NCBI GenBank assembly: GCA_013138655.1
Contig: WTCI01000255.1
Span: 1-16,927 of the forward strand
From: Desulfuromonadaceae bacterium
GTDB lineage: Bacteria; Desulfobacterota; Desulfuromonadia; Desulfuromonadales; Geopsychrobacteraceae
DNA length: 16,927 nucleotides
Reading direction: 5' to 3'
The notes under the pieces are model-generated. The model had not been told where the DNA came from. It saw nothing but the letters and a program-made list of their open reading frames with translations, and ran no database searches. How positions within the stretch are numbered: position 1 is the stretch's first letter; every line of letters begins with the position of its first letter. This document shows, piece by piece, positions 13,322 to 16,927 of the stretch. A program made the position numbers and the translations under genes.

Positions 13322-13362
13322 ATTGTACTTATTATTGTACTGGTACAAATATTTGTACGCAA
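13322..13362 (-). promoter_or_regulatory. yefM-yoeB promoter with a symmetric four-part GTAC operator
   Basis: GTAC occurs at 13325, 13337, 13343 and 13355, giving a mirror-symmetric spacing of 8, 2 and 8 bp between sites; the middle two form the perfect palindrome TTGTAC-TG-GTACAA (13335-13348). YefM-YoeB complexes elsewhere recognise TGTACA-type cores, which fits. On the minus strand TTGCGT (13362-13357), 17 bp and TACAAT (13339-13334) make a promoter whose -10 lies inside the operator, so binding would block RNA polymerase. Confidence 0.75.
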
Positions 13363-13490
13363 GGGGTTTTTCCACTTCTTTGTATATTCCGTATTTCAGA
13401 GTCGATCAGCAAAGTGAATACCAGATCTGAATATGTCTGAAATATAGCGCAATGCAAGAAAAGCCCTCGATCGCTGGAGTCTGCTGTCGC

Positions 13491-13652
13491 TTACATGGCC
13501 CCTGTCTGCTCCGGCTTGAGAAACGAGTGGGGGAAGAATTTTTCAAAGACCTCGCCGATTTGCTTGAAGGACTTTTGTTTCAGTAGGGCCATCTTTTCTG
13601 CAAGTTTCTGCTGGGCTGAAAGAGGCTTTCGACGCAGAGTCTGCCTTGTCAA
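13491..13652 (-). pseudogene. N-terminal fragment, probably of an IS4-family transposase
   Basis: A minus-strand open stretch of 53 codons reads TLRRKPLSAQQKLAEKMALLK and then QKSFKQIGEVFEKFFPHSFL, followed by KPEQTGAM and a stop. In my recollection the GxxFxxFFPxxxLxP-type start precedes an SRRRLF motif in IS4-type transposases; the bases just after the stop, in a shifted frame, give S-D-S-R-L, which may be that motif decayed. There is no ATG with a ribosome binding site and the catalytic domain is absent. The family call is tentative; that it is a coding remnant is more secure. Confidence 0.42.
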
Positions 13653-13793
13653 GAGCTGACCTCTTTTGCTGTTTCTCTATAGGCTATCTCTTTGCCCCCT
13701 ACAGAAAATCACTATTTTACAATTCCTCGAACCTGACCTAGACACAGAAAGAAAGTTTATCAAAGACTGACGACAGAGTCAGGGTATGTTTTT
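13653..13793. other. Upstream region of the lysine operon
   Basis: No gene is seen. A possible but weak promoter is TTTACA (13716-13721), 17 bp, TAGACA (13739-13744); TATGTT at 13785-13790 is a second -10 candidate just before the palindrome. CTGAC/GTCAG (about 13767-13782) forms a short additional dyad. Confidence 0.35.
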
Positions 13794-13815
13794 TCGTGGA
13801 TGTCAACATCCACGA
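13794..13815. promoter_or_regulatory. 10-bp-arm palindrome upstream of the lysine operon
   Basis: TCGTGGATGT (13794-13803) and ACATCCACGA (13806-13815) are exact reverse complements separated by CA, centred 35 bp before the ATG at 13839. A 22-bp perfect dyad with a 2-bp centre is the form of a dimeric repressor site; a two-base loop makes an RNA hairpin less natural. No regulator gene is adjacent, so the binding protein is unknown. Confidence 0.6.
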
Positions 13816-13838
13816 TTTCAAAGACAAAGGAGATGTCA

Positions 13839-15371
13839 ATGGATTTCTTGAAAGAACTCGGAATTAAAGAAAAAAATCAGGGGGCTTCAACCGGGATTGA
13901 ATGGAATAGCACTATCGACCAGGGGCAACTGGATATCGTTTCTCCAGTTGATGGTAAGCATATCGCAAGCGTTTACCTTGCCTCAGAGGAAGACTATGAG
14001 CGGATCGTTGCCAAAGGAGTAGAGGCATTTAAGGCGTGGAGACTGGTTCCAGCCCCGAAACGTGGGGAGATCGTCCGCCAGATCGGTCTGCAGTTGCGTA
14101 AGCACAAGGATGCACTCGGCACACTGGTTTCTTACGAAATGGGAAAATCCCTGCAGGAAGGCAAGGGTGAAGTCCAGGAGATGATCGATATCTGTGATTT
14201 TGCCGTAGGTCAGTCTCGCCAGCTTTACGGTTCCACCACGGTCTCTGAAAGAGAATATCACCGGATGTACGATCAGTATCATCCGCTTGGAGTTGTCGGA
14301 ACCATTTCCGCTTTCAATTTTCCGGTCGCCGTTTGGTCCTGGAATACCATGATCGCAACGGTTTGCGGCGATACAAACCTGTGGAAACCTTCCTCGAAGA
14401 CGCCTTTAAGTGCCATCGCCGTACAGAATATTCTGGCAGAGGTCATCAGGGAGAATGACCTCCCCGAGGGTTTGTTCAGTCTCATCGTTGGCCGTGGTTC
14501 GTCCATTGGCGAAAGGCTACTCAACGACAAGCGAGTGCCCTTGATCTCCATAACCGGTTCGACAGAAGTCGGACGTCACGGCGCCCAGATCATTGCCAAG
14601 CGCTTCGGCAAGGCGATCCTTGAACTGGGTGGCAACAACGCGATTATTTTGACTCCCAATGCCGATTTTAAAATGGCATTGCCTGCTATTGTCTTCGGTG
14701 CGGTAGGAACCGCTGGCCAGCGTTGCACCTCAACCCGGCGCCTAATTATTCACGATTCCATCTACGACAAGGTCAAAGAGACCATCGTGAAAGCTTATGG
14801 CGGGCTTAAAATCGGCAATCCGCTGGATGAAAACAATCACGTCGGTCCCCTGATCGACAAAGGTGCTGTCAGCGATTTCAAAAAAGCGCTTGCTCGTGCC
14901 AGTGAAGAAGGCGGAACACTTGCTTATGGTGGTGATATCCTTGCGGGTGATGATTATGTTTCCGGCTGCTACGTGATCCCGGCCATTATTGAAGTTGAAA
15001 ATAGCTACGAAATCGTTCAGGAAGAAACCTTTGCCCCAATTCTCTACTTGATCAAGTATCAGGGCGACATTGCGAATGCGATTGAATTGCACAACGATGT
15101 TGTCCAGGGGCTCTCTTCCGCGGTGTTCACTCAGAACATTCTTGAAGCAGAGGAGTTCCTTTCGGCAATCGGTTCCGATTGCGGGATTGCCAACGTCAAT
15201 ATCGGAACCTCCGGTGCAGAGATTGGTGGAGCTTTTGGCGGTGAAAAGGAGACAGGTGGTGGTCGCGAGTCCGGCTCCGATGCCTGGAAAGCTTATATGC
15301 GTCGTCAAACCAACACCATAAATTACGGCAGAACTCTTCCCTTGGCTCAAGGGATTAAGTTTGACATATAG
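13839..15371 (+). CDS. Alpha-aminoadipic semialdehyde dehydrogenase (ALDH7/antiquitin family)
   Basis: A 510-residue NAD(P)-dependent aldehyde dehydrogenase closely following the antiquitin pattern: EMGKSLQEGKGEVQEMIDICDFAVG (100-124), AFNFPVAVWSWN with the oxyanion Asn 160, ITGSTEVG (238-245), LELGGNNAI with general-base Glu 262, GTAGQRCTSTRR with nucleophile Cys 296, and the C-terminal SGAEIGGAFGGEKETGGGRESGSDAWK (458-484) that marks this family. It would oxidise allysine/piperideine-6-carboxylate to 2-aminoadipate in the cytoplasm. ATG 13839 is preferred because AAAGGAG ends 6 nt upstream; in-frame ATGs at 13800 and 13833 would lie within the palindrome or directly on the ribosome binding site. 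It leads the operon, 48 bp ahead of a lysine dehydrogenase-like gene. Confidence 0.93.
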   Translation: MDFLKELGIKEKNQGASTGIEWNSTIDQGQLDIVSPVDGKHIASVYLASEEDYERIVAKGVEAFKAWRLVPAPKRGEIVRQIGLQLRKHKDALGTLVSYEMGKSLQEGKGEVQEMIDICDFAVGQSRQLYGSTTVSEREYHRMYDQYHPLGVVGTISAFNFPVAVWSWNTMIATVCGDTNLWKPSSKTPLSAIAVQNILAEVIRENDLPEGLFSLIVGRGSSIGERLLNDKRVPLISITGSTEVGRHGAQIIAKRFGKAILELGGNNAIILTPNADFKMALPAIVFGAVGTAGQRCTSTRRLIIHDSIYDKVKETIVKAYGGLKIGNPLDENNHVGPLIDKGAVSDFKKALARASEEGGTLAYGGDILAGDDYVSGCYVIPAIIEVENSYEIVQEETFAPILYLIKYQGDIANAIELHNDVVQGLSSAVFTQNILEAEEFLSAIGSDCGIANVNIGTSGAEIGGAFGGEKETGGGRESGSDAWKAYMRRQTNTINYGRTLPLAQGIKFDI

Positions 15372-15419
15372 ATTGGCCTCGAACCTCACTGATTTTATGC
15401 ATTGAATGGAGGATGAAAA

Positions 15420-16514
15420 ATGCAAAGAAAAATAAATTCAATTCTGGTTTTTGGACTTGGTAAAGTCGGCTCGTTGATGGCTTCCATGCTCCATGAAACC
15501 GGGTTCGAGATTACTGGTGCCGATGTTCAGGTTCGTGAAGATTTCCCCTTTGCGGTCAAAACTCTAGATGTTAGTAGCTGCGATGAATTAAAAAAAAGCA
15601 TGCAGGGTTTCGACGCGGTTATTTCGTGCCTTCCGTACAGTTTCAACATCGGCGTTGCCACCATCGCGAGTAAACTTGGCATCCATTATTTTGATCTCAC
15701 CGAAGATGTGCCAACAACAAAGGCGATCATCGAAATGAGTCAATCCTCCACTGCGGTCATGGCACCTCAATGTGGTTTGGCACCTGGATTTATCGCCATT
15801 GTCGGAGCCTCCGTTGCAGATAGACTTGATAAAATCAGAAACATCAAGCTACGCGTTGGAGCTCTTCCCAGCAATCCCACCGGGTTGCTCTCTTACGCAT
15901 TTAACTGGTCTCCCGAAGGTGTGGTCAACGAGTATCTTAATGACTGCGAGGTGATTGAACATGGCCGACATAAATGGATTTCCCCCATGGAGTGGCTGGA
16001 AAAGATCGTTATTGACGGTATCCAGCTCGAAGCCTTTACCACCTCTGGCGGTCTGGGGACCATGTGTGAGACCTATGCAGGTGTGGTAGAAAATCTGGAC
16101 TACAAGTCGCTGCGCTATCCTGGTCATGCTCAATTAATGAATTTCTTTTTCCACGAGTTGCTGATGCGGGAAGATCGCAAGAAGGCTGGCGAAATTCTGG
16201 TGAATGCTAAACCGCCGGTGAGTGATGATGTGGTTTATGTCCACGCCTCAGCGGAAGGCTGGCAACCTGGAACTCTGGTCCGCGAGGAGTTCGTCACCGC
16301 CTACCGACCGGTGGGAATCGCCGGCCGTCGCTGGCGAGCCATTTCTTGGACCACTGCCGCATCCGCCTGTGCTGTTATCGAACTGGTGAGTAACGGGACT
16401 TTGCCCGACAAGGGCTTCATTAAGCAGGAAGAGATTGATCTCGAAAAATTTATGGAGACTAAAAACGGACGCTTATATTCCGGCCGAGCCCATGGGGGGA
16501 AACTCGAAGGTTAG
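15420..16514 (+). CDS. Saccharopine dehydrogenase-like / L-lysine 6-dehydrogenase
   Basis: A 364-residue NAD(P)-dependent oxidoreductase. The Rossmann motif is FGLGKVGSLMA (GxGxxG at 12-17), with a D at the end of the second strand (GADVQ). The saccharopine dehydrogenase-type core follows: DAVISCLPYSFNIGVATIASKLGIHYFDLTED, then MAPQCGLAPGFIAIVGA and NPTGLLSYAFNWSPEGVVNEYL. The length fits bacterial lysine 6-dehydrogenase (about 360-390) better than the longer glutamate-forming saccharopine reductases. Lysine 6-dehydrogenase deaminates the epsilon-amino group of lysine to allysine, exactly the substrate of the upstream ALDH, so the pair forms a pathway. GGAGG (15409-15413) precedes ATG 15420. 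A saccharopine-cleaving activity cannot be excluded from sequence alone. Confidence 0.83.
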   Translation: MQRKINSILVFGLGKVGSLMASMLHETGFEITGADVQVREDFPFAVKTLDVSSCDELKKSMQGFDAVISCLPYSFNIGVATIASKLGIHYFDLTEDVPTTKAIIEMSQSSTAVMAPQCGLAPGFIAIVGASVADRLDKIRNIKLRVGALPSNPTGLLSYAFNWSPEGVVNEYLNDCEVIEHGRHKWISPMEWLEKIVIDGIQLEAFTTSGGLGTMCETYAGVVENLDYKSLRYPGHAQLMNFFFHELLMREDRKKAGEILVNAKPPVSDDVVYVHASAEGWQPGTLVREEFVTAYRPVGIAGRRWRAISWTTAASACAVIELVSNGTLPDKGFIKQEEIDLEKFMETKNGRLYSGRAHGGKLEG

Positions 16515-16598
16515 AATTTCATCTTCTTTGAATAAAAATAGTGTTTAGTGTGTACCGTTCTGAACTGGACGTTGAAATAACTGAACAGGAGCAAAAAC

Positions 16599-16927
16599 AT
16601 GCCCAATGCGACCCCCCCCACCCTGACCATAGCTGATCAATCTGAACTCGAGAACAAACGTCAGCTTATTGTTCAGCCCACCGATGTTCAGGCGATGATG
16701 GACAGATACCAGTTTTCAGATGACGCCCGGCGTATCGTCAAGGAAGAAAAGCTGCTGTCTGTCGGTCTGTTGAGCCGGTTGCAATCCTCCTACCCGCAGC
16801 ATTCCGGGCTGATGGAAACCAAGTCATTCCTGTTCAAGGTCGGGTCAAACTACACCGGGCTTGAAGGTTTCCGCCAAGTTTGCGAGATTCTGAAGGAAAA
16901 TGGAATTGAGCTCAGCCAGATCAAAGA
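16599..16927 (+). CDS. Unrecognised third gene of the lysine operon (5' part only)
   Basis: An open frame starts at ATG 16599, 84 bp after the dehydrogenase stop, with AGGAG (16587-16591) at a good distance, and remains open for 109 codons to the window end. It is absent from longer-frame evidence only because it is cut by the edge. The start reads MPNATPPTLTIADQSELENK, then RQLIVQPTDVQAMMDRYQF and DDARRIVKEEKLLSVGLLSR. There is no signal peptide or TM segment; it is a soluble, mixed-charge protein. I do not recognise the family. Its place suggests a further step on 2-aminoadipate or lysine, such as transamination or an aminomutase-like reaction, but this is inference. Confidence 0.75.
   Translation, partial: MPNATPPTLTIADQSELENKRQLIVQPTDVQAMMDRYQFSDDARRIVKEEKLLSVGLLSRLQSSYPQHSGLMETKSFLFKVGSNYTGLEGFRQVCEILKENGIELSQIK

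Noticed and set aside
14742..15425. 227-residue minus-strand frame
   Set aside because: Antisense to the aldehyde dehydrogenase gene, whose frame has all catalytic residues; no ribosome binding site or domain.
1..16927. CRISPR arrays, tRNA or rRNA genes, prophage or classical defence modules
   Set aside because: No regularly spaced repeats, cloverleaf-type sequences, rRNA motifs or phage/defence proteins were seen apart from the toxin-antitoxin pair.

Overview
The window looks like chromosomal DNA from a Gram-negative anaerobe or facultative anaerobe, most plausibly a deltaproteobacterium of the Desulfuromonas/Geobacter/Pelobacter type. This rests on the gene mix (an MltB-type lytic transglycosylase, GlgC, a DUF3300/DUF2950 envelope pair, an antiquitin-type lysine catabolic operon), on strong AGGAGG-like ribosome binding sites, and on a moderate GC content with many hairpin terminators. 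No rRNA or tRNA gene was seen, so the taxonomic guess is an inference. || Layout. 1-620: a MarR regulator on the minus strand, followed by the start of a minus-strand gene that leaves the window; two strong inverted repeats lie in front of marR. 620-870: no protein gene is supported, but the stretch has a minus-strand terminator on its left, a plus-strand terminator-like hairpin on its right and possible RNA structure between. 901-3452: an MltB-like lytic transglycosylase and then glgC with its own consensus promoter. 3533-5753: a YnfM-like MFS transporter divergent from a LysR regulator across a very AT-rich gap. 5754-6102: four hairpins and no gene. 6103-7401: a two-gene minus-strand operon of a trypsin-like serine protease and a small lipoprotein that repeats the protease's N-terminal domain. 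7732-12621: a DUF3300-DUF2950 operon whose last codons were displaced by an apparently intact 2347-bp IS66-family element (10224-12570). 12741-13362: a bidirectional terminator and a complete YefM-YoeB toxin-antitoxin operon with a symmetric operator. 13363-13800: a fragment probably left by an IS4-type transposase. 13794-16927: an operon for oxidative lysine degradation (ALDH7/antiquitin aldehyde dehydrogenase, a lysine 6-dehydrogenase/saccharopine dehydrogenase-like enzyme and a third, unrecognised gene cut by the window end), preceded by a 10-bp-arm palindrome. || How the parts fit. The lysine genes form one pathway: lysine to allysine to 2-aminoadipate. The protease and lipoprotein may form an enzyme-inhibitor or enzyme-propeptide pair. 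DUF3300 and DUF2950 are a known but functionally uncharacterised exported pair. The 10.2-13.7 kb part is an accessory patch (IS66, toxin-antitoxin, transposase scar). The points most worth checking are the IS66 insertion with a recoverable C-terminal remnant, the protease/stand-alone-propeptide pairing, and the possible non-coding RNA at 620-870.
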